A DNA stretch of 64,000 nt from Azospirillum cavernae. GTDB lineage: Bacteria; Pseudomonadota; Alphaproteobacteria; Azospirillales; Azospirillaceae. Shown one piece after another: positions 1-12,223 of the stretch. Within the stretch, counting starts at the first letter, position 1. Each line of letters opens with the position of its first letter. The translations under genes were made by a program, and so were the position numbers. The notes beneath the pieces are model-generated. The model was not told the origin of the DNA. It saw nothing but the letters and a program-made list of their open reading frames with translations, and ran no database searches. The DNA lies in NCBI RefSeq assembly GCF_003590795.1, contig NZ_QYUL01000002.1:985001-1049000 (forward strand), given 5' to 3'.

Positions 1-662
1 AGGCGGGGGGAGCGCGGATCCTCTTCGATCTTTTTGCGGATGCGCGACACGCGGACGTCGATGCTGCGGTCATAGGGAAAATCGTCGCGGTCCAGATCGG
101 GGCCTTGCAGATGCTCCCGCGACAGAACCCGCTTGGGCGCTTTCAACAGAGTCAGCAGCAGGGCGGCTTCGGCGGCGGTCAGGCTGTCCTGGCGCCCGTC
201 GTCGGCGGTCAGCGTCAGGTCGCCCAGATCGAACACCCAGCCGCCAAAGCGCGCCCGTCCGGTTTCCGCCGTGGCCGCCGCCGCCGTCAATTGCTCGCGC
301 CGCCGGATGGCGCTGTTGACGCGCGCGACCAGTTCGCGCGGCTCGAAGGGTTTGACGACGTAGTCATCGGCCCCCAGCTCCAGCCCCAACACCCGGTCGG
401 ACGTGCCGCCGCGCCCGGACAGGATGATGACGCCGAAACGGACATCCTCCCACAGCTCGCGCACCAGGGTCAGGCCGTCCATGTCGGGCAGGCCGAGATC
501 GACGATGCACAGGTCGGGGGCTTGCCGCTGGATCGCCTGCCGCGCCTCGCGCCCGCTGCCCCAGGCCGATACTTCGTAGCCATAGCTTTCCAGCACCCCG
601 GCGACGAGGTTGCGGATGTCGGCCTCGTCCTCGACCAGACAGATTCGTTTTTTCTGCGTCAC
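1..662 (-). CDS. OmpR-family response regulator (partial, 3' end outside window)
   Basis: The reverse strand reads continuously from a GTG at 662 to the left edge. The product opens with a receiver domain: acidic pair in LVEDEAD, phospho-acceptor in IVDLGLPDMDG, and the KPFEP lysine near residue 105. A winged-helix Trans_reg_C domain follows, with PYDRSIDVRVSRIRKKIEEDP at the visible end. It should bind DNA once phosphorylated by the kinase encoded just upstream; GTG overlaps that gene's stop as GTGA, so the two are translationally coupled. Only the last residues are missing. The divergent acetate-symporter operon is a possible target, by position only. Confidence 0.93.
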   Translation of the reverse strand, partial: MTQKKRICLVEDEADIRNLVAGVLESYGYEVSAWGSGREARQAIQRQAPDLCIVDLGLPDMDGLTLVRELWEDVRFGVIILSGRGGTSDRVLGLELGADDYVVKPFEPRELVARVNSAIRRREQLTAAAATAETGRARFGGWVFDLGDLTLTADDGRQDSLTAAEAALLLTLLKAPKRVLSREHLQGPDLDRDDFPYDRSIDVRVSRIRKKIEEDPRSPR

Positions 663-3586
663 GCCTCGTTCCCCCCACCGCGCGCGTCGGCTTGCGCGTC
701 GGCTTGCGCTTGCGTCCGCGCGGGTTCGCTGGCGTGGCCGATGGCCGCGACCAGGTCCCGCTTGTCCCACGGTTTGCGCAGTATGACCGCGTCGGGGGGC
801 GGCTCGCCAGACTCGACTGAGAATCCGCTGACCAGAACCACCCGCAACGCCGGGCGCAGCCGCCGCGCCCGCCGGGCCAGCTCGATCCCCGACAGGCCGG
901 GCATGACGATGTCCGACACCAGCAGCGACAGGCCGTCGATCTGTTCGATCAACTCCGCCGCCTCGTCGCCGCTCGCCGCCTCGACGACGGAAAAGCCCAG
1001 CTCGACCAGTTGCTGGCGCATCACCTGCCGCACATCGTCGTTGTCCTCCGCCACCAGGGCCAGCTTGCCGCGCCAACCGCTGTCCAGCGCGTCGGGCAGG
1101 GGCGTCGGGGTAGGGAGGTCGGGCAGGCGGGCGACCGGCTCGGCGCGCGGCAACAGCAGGGTGACGGTTGTCCCCCGGTCGGCGGCGCCCTGGCCGGGCT
1201 GGCTGTCGATCTGGAAATAGCCGCGCGATTGCTTGACGAAGCCATAGACCATCGACAGACCGAGGCCCGAGCCTTGCGTCTTGGTGGTGAAGAAGGGTTC
1301 GACGGCGCGGGCCAGCGCCTCCGCCGTGAAGCCGACGCCGCTGTCGCGGACGCGGATCTCCAGATAATCGTCGGGCCGCACCGGCTCGTCGAAGACCAGC
1401 CCGTCGGTCACGCCGCGCCGGGCGATGGCGATGTCCAGCCGCCCGCCGTCGGGCATGGCGTCGCGCGCGTTGATCGCCAGATTGACCAGGGCGTTTTCCA
1501 ACTGGGTCTGGTCGGCGATGGTCCAGAAATCCGGGCCGTCTCCCGGCACATGGATGTCGATGCTGCTGGGGAAGGAGCGGCGCAGCAGAACCGCCATGTC
1601 GCGCAGCAGGCCGCACAATTCGATGGGTTCCGGCTTCAACGGCTGTTGGCGGGAAAAGGCCAGCAGACGCCCGGTGATGTCGGCCCCGCGCCGTCCGGCG
1701 CGTTGGGCCGGTTCGAGATAGGCGTCCAGCCCCTCCACCCCGGCGTAACGCTCCCGCGCCGCCGACAGGTTGCCGATGATGATCGACAGCAGATTGTTGA
1801 AGTCATGAGCCAGCCCGCCGGACAATTGGCCGACCGCCTTCAAACGCTGCGCCTCGATCAACTGGCGCTCGGTCTGCTTTTCGTCGGTGACGTCGAGGGT
1901 CAGGACGAACAGGCCGGAGACCGCGCCGTCGGCCCCAGGATGGGGAATCAGCGTCGTTTTGGTGATGAGCGTTTTTCCGCCGCGCGGCAGGCTGTACTCG
2001 AACGTCACCACCTCCCCCGCGCGGCAGCGGTCGAGATGGGGGGCCAGCGCCTCGTGCGCGCGGCGTCCGACGATGGACATCAAGGCTTGGCCGATGACCT
2101 CGGCCTTGGTCCGCCCGACCAGCTCAGCCCAGCGGCGGTTGGCGAAGGTCAAACGCTCGTCGCGGTCCAGACCGGCGATGCTGGCCGGGATGGCGTCGAG
2201 GATGACGCGCTGGCGCCCCTCCGACTCGGCGAGCGCGCGGCGGGCGGTGTCCTGGCTGGCCATCGCCGCGCGCAGGCGGGTGTTGGCGTCCTCCAGCGCG
2301 GCGGTGCGGTCGCGCACCCGGCTGTCCAGCGTGGCGATGTTGTCGCGCACCCGCCCGACCATGCCGTCGAAGGCGGTGGCGAGCAGGCCGATTTCGTCGT
2401 CGCGGCGGATGCCGCTTTCGGCGTTCAGGTCGCCCGCCCGCACCTGCGCGGCGGCGTCGGCCAGCCGCCGCAGCGGGGCGACCAGCCGCCGCACCGCGAC
2501 ATAGCCAAGCAGGCCGCCGGTCAGCATCAGCGCCACGGCGATGGCGAGAATCCGATTGCCCAGCGCCACCGACGACCGCCGCAACTCCTCCACATAGACC
2601 GAGGAGGCGATGTACCAGTCGAATCCCTGGAAATGCCGGACCCAACTGATCTTTTCATAGGCGTAGTTGCCGGGATCGTCGGGCTTGTCCCACAGATAGG
2701 TCAGCGGCTCGCCCTTGGCGGCGGCGATTTTCAGCTCTTCGCCGATGGGCTTGCCGGTGACGGGGTTCACCAACGTGCCGAAGGCGGTGTTTTCGATGTT
2801 GGCGTTGGGATGGATAATCATCCGGTTCGCCGAATCGAAGATGTAGAGATAGCCGGTGCGGGCGATGCGCAGATTGCGCAGGGCCTGGCGCAGATCCTCG
2901 ATGGCTTCGGCCTTGCGGCGCTCGACCTCGGCGTCGACGTCGGCCAGATAGGCCCCGGTGCCGACGACGACGCCGCGTTGGGGCAGGTCGCGGAAATAGC
3001 TGAGCTTGGGCGCGCGCTCGTCGCCGTTGGGCCGCCACCAGGGATAGGTCAGGAAGCCTTCGCCCTCCCGCCTTGCCGTGGCGATGATGGTGGGCAGGAT
3101 GTAACGGCCGGTGTTGTCGCGCAGGTCGGACTTGTCATGGCCCTGATAGTCGGGCGACGGGTGGGACAGGATGACCGAGTTGTAATCGGTCGCCCAGATG
3201 TAGCCGTCGCTGCCGTAACGCAGGGCCTGAAGCCCTTCGGCGACCAGCCGATTGGCCTCCTCCCGCGTGATTTCGCCCCGGTCGGCGCGGGCGTGGACAT
3301 GGTCGATGGAACCGGCGGCGGCGGACACCATGTCGCGCAGGCGGGTCTTGTAGGACTCCACCGTGATCGCCCGTTGCTCCTCCAACCCGCCCCGGATTTT
3401 GCTGACCAGCTCGAACACGTTGTCGAGGATGGTCCGGCTGGCGTCGCGCTCGATCTCGTAAGCCGTCTCTTCGATCAGCGGGACGGACAGCAGATAGACC
3501 GCCGACGAAAACAGCCCCAGCGTCAGCAGGATGGCCGAAAACAGCCGAAGAAACAGACGCGAGCGGAACAAACGCGAGCGGACCAT
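659..3586 (-). CDS. Hybrid sensor histidine kinase (Cache-HAMP-PAS-HisKA-HATPase-REC)
   Basis: This 975-residue membrane kinase has a transmembrane helix near 14-36, two periplasmic Cache-like segments (about 80-235, with YIWATD and PWWRPNG; about 240-338, with TGYLYIFD), a second helix near 345-368 and a HAMP domain. A PAS domain follows (about 455-570), then a HisKA dimerisation helix with the phospho-His in LAHDFNNLLS, a HATPase domain (N-box NLAINARDAM, G-box GSGLGLS) and a C-terminal receiver (VSDIVMPGLSG). Cache domains of this kind often sense small carboxylates, which fits the divergent symporter operon, but the ligand is inferred. It likely phosphorylates the adjoining OmpR-type regulator. 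Confidence 0.93.
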   Translation of the reverse strand: MVRSRLFRSRLFLRLFSAILLTLGLFSSAVYLLSVPLIEETAYEIERDASRTILDNVFELVSKIRGGLEEQRAITVESYKTRLRDMVSAAAGSIDHVHARADRGEITREEANRLVAEGLQALRYGSDGYIWATDYNSVILSHPSPDYQGHDKSDLRDNTGRYILPTIIATARREGEGFLTYPWWRPNGDERAPKLSYFRDLPQRGVVVGTGAYLADVDAEVERRKAEAIEDLRQALRNLRIARTGYLYIFDSANRMIIHPNANIENTAFGTLVNPVTGKPIGEELKIAAAKGEPLTYLWDKPDDPGNYAYEKISWVRHFQGFDWYIASSVYVEELRRSSVALGNRILAIAVALMLTGGLLGYVAVRRLVAPLRRLADAAAQVRAGDLNAESGIRRDDEIGLLATAFDGMVGRVRDNIATLDSRVRDRTAALEDANTRLRAAMASQDTARRALAESEGRQRVILDAIPASIAGLDRDERLTFANRRWAELVGRTKAEVIGQALMSIVGRRAHEALAPHLDRCRAGEVVTFEYSLPRGGKTLITKTTLIPHPGADGAVSGLFVLTLDVTDEKQTERQLIEAQRLKAVGQLSGGLAHDFNNLLSIIIGNLSAARERYAGVEGLDAYLEPAQRAGRRGADITGRLLAFSRQQPLKPEPIELCGLLRDMAVLLRRSFPSSIDIHVPGDGPDFWTIADQTQLENALVNLAINARDAMPDGGRLDIAIARRGVTDGLVFDEPVRPDDYLEIRVRDSGVGFTAEALARAVEPFFTTKTQGSGLGLSMVYGFVKQSRGYFQIDSQPGQGAADRGTTVTLLLPRAEPVARLPDLPTPTPLPDALDSGWRGKLALVAEDNDDVRQVMRQQLVELGFSVVEAASGDEAAELIEQIDGLSLLVSDIVMPGLSGIELARRARRLRPALRVVLVSGFSVESGEPPPDAVILRKPWDKRDLVAAIGHASEPARTQAQADAQADARGGGNEA

Positions 3587-3711
3587 GGGACGGCGTGACC
3601 GGCGGCGGGAGGGGCGGGAGAGAAAACCCCCTCATAGTTCCAGCTTCCCGCCGGTCGCTCAATCGCAAACGATGCGAAAATTGCTGAATCTCCCCTGCAA
3701 CAATTCGTCAT

Positions 3712-3724
3712 ATTTCCGGGAAAT
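3712..3724. promoter_or_regulatory. 13-bp perfect palindrome in the divergent kinase/symporter intergenic region
   Basis: ATTTCC-G-GGAAAT lies about 91 bp upstream of the DUF485 start, inside the 228-bp gap between divergent transcription units. It is a candidate operator for either direction. No convincing -35/-10 pair or sigma-54 box was seen nearby. Confidence 0.35.
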
Positions 3725-3814
3725 TTGGGCAAAACTGTTGGCGTAGGCGATGGCGCAGGATCCCCCATTGAGGGGCCAAGCAACGAGAAAAGACGGCCAT
3801 CGTCTGGAGGAAGC

Positions 3815-4126
3815 ATGTCAAACCCCGTCTACGCGCGGGTTCGCCAGAACCCAAAATTCCATGAGTTGGTGAAGAAGCGGAGCCGTCTGGCCCTGGGCCT
3901 GTCGGCCATCGTGTTGGTGTCCTATTACACCTTCATGATGGTCGTCGCCTTCGCGCCGCAGGTTCTGCGCGCGCCCTTGTCGGAGGAGTCGGCGTTGAGC
4001 GTCGGTTTCCCCGTCGGGGCGGCGATCATCGTCGTGTCCTGGCTGCTGACCGGCGTCTATTCGCACTTCGCCAACGGCGAGTTCGAGACGCTGAACGACG
4101 AGATCACTCGGGAGACCCTGCAATGA
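3815..4126 (+). CDS. yjcH: DUF485 small membrane protein (YjcH-like), partner of ActP
   Basis: A 103-residue inner-membrane protein with two hydrophobic segments (about 32-52 and 66-86) and the DUF485 N-terminal pattern ([13 protein letters not shown]). The ATG at 3815 has GGAGGAAGC directly upstream; an earlier in-frame ATG at 3725 lacks a ribosome binding site. Its stop overlaps the next start as ATGA. Genes of this family almost always precede acetate/cation symporters and are thought to assist them; their molecular role is unclear. Confidence 0.9.
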   Translation: MSNPVYARVRQNPKFHELVKKRSRLALGLSAIVLVSYYTFMMVVAFAPQVLRAPLSEESALSVGFPVGAAIIVVSWLLTGVYSHFANGEFETLNDEITRETLQ

Positions 4127-5817
4127 GCCGCGCGATTGGAAAGACGGCGGGGCTTGGCCTCGGCCTTGCTGTGGTCCTGACGCTGGCGCTGAGCGTTCCG
4201 GCGCTGGCGGCGGGCGGCGATTTGGGCGCGGTGGACAAGCAGCCGGTCAACGTCTCGGCCATCGCCATGTTCCTGGCCTTCGTCGTCATGACGCTGGGCA
4301 TCACCTATTGGGCGGCGAGCCGGACCAAATCCACCTCTGATTTCTACACGGCGGGCGGCGGCATCACCGGCTTCCAGAACGGGTTGGCCATCGCGGGCGA
4401 CTACATGTCGGCGGCGACGCTGCTGGGTCTGTCCAGCCTGGTGTTCGCCAAGGGCTATGACGGCTTCGTCTACACCATCAGCTTCTTCGTCGGCTGGCCG
4501 ATCATCCTGTTCCTGCTGGCCGAACGGCTGCGCAACCTCGGCCATTTCACCTTCGCCGACATCGCGTCCTACCGGCTGGACCAGAACAAGATCCGCACCT
4601 TCGCCGCCATCGGCTCGCTGACCGTGGTGTGCTTCTATCTCATCGTCCAGATGGTCGGCGCGGGGCAGCTCATCAAGCTGCTGTTCGGTCTGGATTACAA
4701 CGTGGCGGTCGTGGTCGTCGGCGTGCTGATGGTGGTTTACGTTACCTTCGGCGGCATGATCGCCACCACCTGGGTGCAGATCATCAAGGCGGTTCTGCTG
4801 CTGGGCGGCGGGATCGCGCTGACCTTCCTGGCCCTGTCGCGCTTCGGCTTCAGCCTGGAGGCCATCGCCAAGAGCGCCATCGCCTCGCACAAGGACGGGA
4901 TCAAGATCATGGGGCCGGGCACGCTGCTGGCCGATCCGGTCTCGGCGGTGTCGCTGTCGTTGGGGTTGCTCTTCGGCACGGCGGCCCTGCCGCACATCAT
5001 GATGCGCTTCTTCACCGTTCCCAACGCCAAGGAAGCGCGCAAGAGCGTCTTCGTGGCCTCGGGCTTCATCGGCTTCTTCTTCCTGCTGGTCTGCATCCTG
5101 GGCATGGCGGCGATCACCATCGTCGGCACCGATCCGCAGTTCTTCGAGGGTGGAATCGTCGGCGGCAAGCTGATCGGCGGCGGCAACATGCCGGTGATGC
5201 ATCTGGCCAAGGCGCTGGGCGGCGACCTGTTTCTGGGCTTCCTGTCGGCGGTCGCCTTCGCCACCATCCTGGCGGTGGTGTCGGGTCTGGCCTTGGCCGG
5301 GGCGTCGGCCATCGCGCACGACCTTTACGCCCGCGTCATCCGCAAGGGAACGGCGACGGAGCGCGAGGAGATGCGCGTGTCCAAGATGGCCTCGCTGGTG
5401 CTGGGCGTGCTGGCCGTCGTGCTGGGCATCGCGTTTGAAAAGCAGAATGTCGCCTTCCTGGTCGGCTTGACCTTCGGCATCGCGGCGTCGGTCAATTTCC
5501 CGGTGCTGATCCTGTCGATGTACTGGAAGGGTCTGACGACGCGCGGCGCGCTGGCCGGTGGTCTGGCCGGTCTGGTGTCGGCGGTGACGATGGTCATCCT
5601 GTCCAACGCCGTTTGGGTGGTGGTGCTGAACAACCCGGCGCCGATCTTCCCCTACGAGCATCCGGCCCTGTTCTCGATGACGCTGGCCTTCCTGGTGACG
5701 ATCGTCGTGTCCAAGCTGGACGGCAGCGCCTCGGCGGCGGCGGAGCGGGTGGCGTTCGACGACCAGTTCGTCCGCTCGCAAACCGGCATCGGCGCGGCGG
5801 CGGCGTCGAACCACTGA
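4123..5817 (+). CDS. actP: Cation/acetate symporter, SSS family
   Basis: A 564-residue sodium:solute symporter. It begins with a cleavable signal peptide (hydrophobic run ending ALAAGG) typical of ActP, followed by about 13 membrane segments. SSS hallmarks are visible, such as [20 protein letters not shown] after the first helix and [15 protein letters not shown] in the core. It imports acetate or related short monocarboxylates with Na+ or H+. Translation is coupled to the DUF485 gene by a 4-bp overlap, and a strong hairpin terminator follows. The divergent Cache kinase may regulate it. Confidence 0.92.
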   Translation: MSRAIGKTAGLGLGLAVVLTLALSVPALAAGGDLGAVDKQPVNVSAIAMFLAFVVMTLGITYWAASRTKSTSDFYTAGGGITGFQNGLAIAGDYMSAATLLGLSSLVFAKGYDGFVYTISFFVGWPIILFLLAERLRNLGHFTFADIASYRLDQNKIRTFAAIGSLTVVCFYLIVQMVGAGQLIKLLFGLDYNVAVVVVGVLMVVYVTFGGMIATTWVQIIKAVLLLGGGIALTFLALSRFGFSLEAIAKSAIASHKDGIKIMGPGTLLADPVSAVSLSLGLLFGTAALPHIMMRFFTVPNAKEARKSVFVASGFIGFFFLLVCILGMAAITIVGTDPQFFEGGIVGGKLIGGGNMPVMHLAKALGGDLFLGFLSAVAFATILAVVSGLALAGASAIAHDLYARVIRKGTATEREEMRVSKMASLVLGVLAVVLGIAFEKQNVAFLVGLTFGIAASVNFPVLILSMYWKGLTTRGALAGGLAGLVSAVTMVILSNAVWVVVLNNPAPIFPYEHPALFSMTLAFLVTIVVSKLDGSASAAAERVAFDDQFVRSQTGIGAAAASNH

Positions 5818-5861
5818 CACTGACCGCCGGGTTCCGATCCGAGCGTTCGGGCGTTTGAAGA

Positions 5862-5896
5862 AATCCTCTCCCGCGACGGCGGGGGAGGATTTTTTT
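5862..5896 (+). terminator. Rho-independent terminator after actP
   Basis: A 13-bp GC-rich stem with one G-T pair (AATCCTCTCCCGC against GCGGGGGAGGATT), a 4-nt loop and a run of seven T. It closes the symporter operon and separates it from the convergent small gene. Confidence 0.9.
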
Positions 5897-5903
5897 ATGC
5901 GGG

Positions 5904-6128
5904 TCAGGCCCCCGCCGACACCGTGTTGTCCTTGCGGCGAGACAGTTGGACCTGACCGTCCAGGCATTTGACGTAGCCGGTCTTGCCCAGCTTCAACCCG
6001 TCGAGGATCGTCACCAGGGCGCGCGGGATGGCCCCGAACTCCTTCGATCCGCGCGATTGGCTGTTGTAGTTGGCGATGTGGGCGCGCAAATCGGCCTTGG
6101 ACACCGGCTTGCCGTCGTTTCCGATCAT
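5904..6128 (-). CDS. Conserved hypothetical small protein (74 aa)
   Basis: A short, soluble, mildly basic product (MIGNDGKPVSKADLRAHIAN at the start) that I cannot assign. Support for a real gene comes from codon use, with strongly G/C-biased third positions throughout, and from its tight fit between the actP terminator and the next leftward kinase. The ATG at 6128 has only a weak ribosome binding site. It has no signal peptide or membrane segment. Confidence 0.65.
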   Translation of the reverse strand: MIGNDGKPVSKADLRAHIANYNSQSRGSKEFGAIPRALVTILDGLKLGKTGYVKCLDGQVQLSRRKDNTVSAGA

Positions 6129-6169
6129 GATCTGGCGCTTTCTGGTTTGTGAGGTGGCGGAAGGCTGGG

Positions 6170-9100
<2,931 letters not shown>

Positions 9101-9344
9101 TGGACAATCCGCTCCGTTGGTTCCATCGGCGCCGTCTGCGGGCGCAAGCCCGTTGGGACGTTCGTATGGCGGAGTGTAACACGGCCCCCCGCCCGGTCCA
9201 TCCGTTCCCCGAACCGTTGGAGAAGACCCTGATCGGAACGCCTGACCGCCGGGCGTCGACGGGGTGGGACGTTTTCCTCGACAAACCGGGCCGTCCGCGC
9301 TTCTCTGGGGACCGCGTGATCGGTCGCCCCGCCAGAGAGGTTTT

Positions 9345-9584
9345 GTGTTGGAGTTCCTTCAGGACATCGTCAACAGCCCGCTGTTCGGGTTGCTGCTGTT
9401 CGATCTGGCCATCGTCTGGCCGCTGTGGCGCATTCTGCGCCGGGCCGGTCTGTCGCCCTGGTGGGCGTTGCTGGCGCTGGTTCCCTTCGGGCTGGTGCCG
9501 GTGATCGGCGTTCTGGCGCACAGCCGCTGGCCGGTTCTGCCGGTGCGGGAGAAACGCGCGACCAAAGCCCGCAGGAGCCTGTGA
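9345..9584 (+). CDS. Small two-TM membrane protein, first of a paralogous pair
   Basis: An 80-residue hydrophobic protein with membrane segments around 8-25 and 33-52, ending in a basic tail. AGAGAGG at 9334-9340 supports the GTG at 9345 or the adjacent TTG at 9348 (spacing 4 or 7). Its core, RRAGLSPWWALLALVPFGLVP, parallels the next product (KAGRSPLWVLFLLVPYVNV), and both close with an aromatic or basic residue followed by WP. The stop overlaps the next ATG by one base. No function is assigned. Confidence 0.72.
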   Translation: MLEFLQDIVNSPLFGLLLFDLAIVWPLWRILRRAGLSPWWALLALVPFGLVPVIGVLAHSRWPVLPVREKRATKARRSL

Positions 9585-9826
9585 TGGCCTTCATCAACGA
9601 TCTGGAACCCTGGCAGTTTTATCTCATCATCTCGCTGGTCATGACCTACAGCATGGTCGCGGGCGGCTGGGTGGTGGCCAAGGCCGGGCGCAGCCCGCTG
9701 TGGGTGCTGTTCCTGCTGGTTCCCTACGTCAATGTTCTGGCGATTTGGCTGTTCGCCTACATCCATTGGCCCTTCGTGGACCGCGTGGCGGCCCCGCCCC
9801 CGGCGGAGGACGACGCGGACGCCTGA
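9584..9826 (+). CDS. Small two-TM membrane protein, second of a paralogous pair
   Basis: An 80-residue product with membrane segments near 10-30 and 38-58 and an acidic C-terminal tail, unlike the basic tail of its neighbour. It overlaps the upstream gene (TGATG), with GCAGGAG as ribosome binding site inside the first gene. Shared segment order and the G-x-S-P-x-W-x-x-L motif point to tandem duplication. Opposite tail charges could let the two pair in the membrane, which is inference. argG follows 90 bp later. Confidence 0.75.
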   Translation: MAFINDLEPWQFYLIISLVMTYSMVAGGWVVAKAGRSPLWVLFLLVPYVNVLAIWLFAYIHWPFVDRVAAPPPAEDDADA

Positions 9827-9916
9827 AAGCAGGGACGGAACGGGGGTTGAAGGCGGGGGGGAAAGGCCTTACGGTCGCGCCCTATGTCCCTTTTCCCACA
9901 CCGCAAGAGCAGTCCC

Positions 9917-11152
<1,236 letters not shown>

Positions 11153-11200
11153 GCAGAGAAGCGTTGGCGGGGAGGGCGCGGCCCTCCCGCGACCCTCCCG

Positions 11201-11222
11201 CCAAGGGCCGAAAGGCCCTTGG
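11201..11222 (+). terminator. Hairpin between argG and a convergent VOC gene
   Basis: A perfect 9-bp stem (CCAAGGGCC/GGCCCTTGG) closed by a GAAA tetraloop, about 50 bp after the argG stop. There is no U-run, so it may act with Rho or stabilise RNA ends from both convergent genes. Confidence 0.6.
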
Positions 11223-11237
11223 GACCCGGTTGTGGGG

Positions 11238-11675
11238 TCAGTCGGACGTCAGGCTCAAATTCCCTGCCTCGTCCAACGGGAAGAAGGGGTTCCAGGCGAT
11301 TTCCCACAGATGGCCGTCGGGGTCGGCGAAATAGCCGGAATAGCCGCCCCAAAAGACGTCCTGCGCTGGTTTCACGATGCGCGCGCCCGCCCGTTCGGCC
11401 TCGGCCATCAGGGTGTCCACCTCTTCCTTGGAACGCAGATTGTGCGCCAGCGTGATTCCGCCGAAGCGTGCCGGATCGCCCGCGTCGGTCAGATGGGCGT
11501 CTTCGGCCAGCGCCGCGCGGCCATAAAGGCCCAGCGCCATGCCGCCCAACTGGTAAAAGGCGACATTCTCGTTGCCCGCCGGAGAGGGCGTCCAACCCAA
11601 CCCCTGCTCGTAAAAGCGCTGCGCGCGCGGCAGATCGGCGACGCCCAGGGTGACAAGGCTGATGCGTGGCTGCAT
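11238..11675 (-). CDS. VOC (glyoxalase/bleomycin-resistance fold) family protein
   Basis: A 145-residue protein with the paired beta-alpha-beta-beta-beta units of the vicinal oxygen chelate fold: the N-terminal half includes ISLVTLGVADLPRAQRFYEQ, and the C-terminal half has YFADPDGHLWEIAWNP, whose Glu is a usual metal ligand. The substrate cannot be read from sequence. The start at 11675 is chosen because AGAGGA precedes it and the family motif begins four residues later; further upstream in-frame codons read as non-coding. Confidence 0.88.
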   Translation of the reverse strand: MQPRISLVTLGVADLPRAQRFYEQGLGWTPSPAGNENVAFYQLGGMALGLYGRAALAEDAHLTDAGDPARFGGITLAHNLRSKEEVDTLMAEAERAGARIVKPAQDVFWGGYSGYFADPDGHLWEIAWNPFFPLDEAGNLSLTSD

Positions 11676-11704
11676 TGGGGTCCTCTGGGAAAGGGAAAGG
11701 CGGG

Positions 11705-11893
11705 TCAGGAGGGCGGAGTCTCCACCGCGCCGCACTGGCGTCGGTGGGCAAGCAGGCAGTCTTCCAGTTTCGATTGCCGCGCCAACGCCCCGGTCAGCCA
11801 ATAGCCGAGCGCCAACAGAATGGCGACGGCCACAAGCGCCCCCAGATTGGCGGCGACGCGGGCGCGGTCGTTGGCAGGCGGCGGGGTGGGCAT
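11705..11893 (-). CDS. Small single-TM hypothetical protein
   Basis: A 62-residue product with a proline-rich N terminus, one transmembrane helix (about 18-38, LGALVAVAILLALGYWLTGAL) and a C-terminal part with two Cys (DCLLAHRRQC) that would face the periplasm if the N terminus is cytoplasmic. The two Cys could form a disulfide. It is probably co-transcribed with the VOC gene 29 bp downstream. Codon use fits the host. Confidence 0.6.
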   Translation of the reverse strand: MPTPPPANDRARVAANLGALVAVAILLALGYWLTGALARQSKLEDCLLAHRRQCGAVETPPS

Positions 11894-12022
11894 CGGGGTG
11901 GCTCGATCATGCGGGCTTGCGGGATCCTACCGCGTTTGCGTCAACCGCGCACGTTCGCCTGCCGCTGGGTGTAGACTGACCGACGACCCGATCCTTTTTT
12001 GTTTCGGCAAGGCGGAGGCAAG

Positions 12023-12223
12023 ATGACCGACAGCGCGCAAGACCGCCGCCTTCAGGCGATGACCGACGCCTTGCGGTCGATCATCCACGAAGCGGGATCC
12101 GCCCGATCCGCCCTGTGCGAACACGAACTCGTCATCCGCCTCGACACTATTCTGGCCGTGGCGCGGGCGGCGCTGGACGCCGATGAGGCGGCGCAGGGCG
12201 GAATGCCCCCTTTCAGCCCTTGA
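12023..12223 (+). CDS. Small hypothetical protein (66 aa), predicted helical
   Basis: GGAGGCAAG directly precedes the ATG at 12023. The product is largely alpha-helical with acidic patches and has no recognisable domain. Its last 11 bp overlap the 3' end of the convergent antiporter gene. Family and function are unknown. Confidence 0.6.
   Translation: MTDSAQDRRLQAMTDALRSIIHEAGSARSALCEHELVIRLDTILAVARAALDADEAAQGGMPPFSP

Noticed and set aside
1010..3598. Long open frame on the plus strand opposite the hybrid kinase
   Set aside because: The minus strand encodes a clear complete kinase; the plus reading is a low-complexity antisense shadow typical of high-GC DNA.
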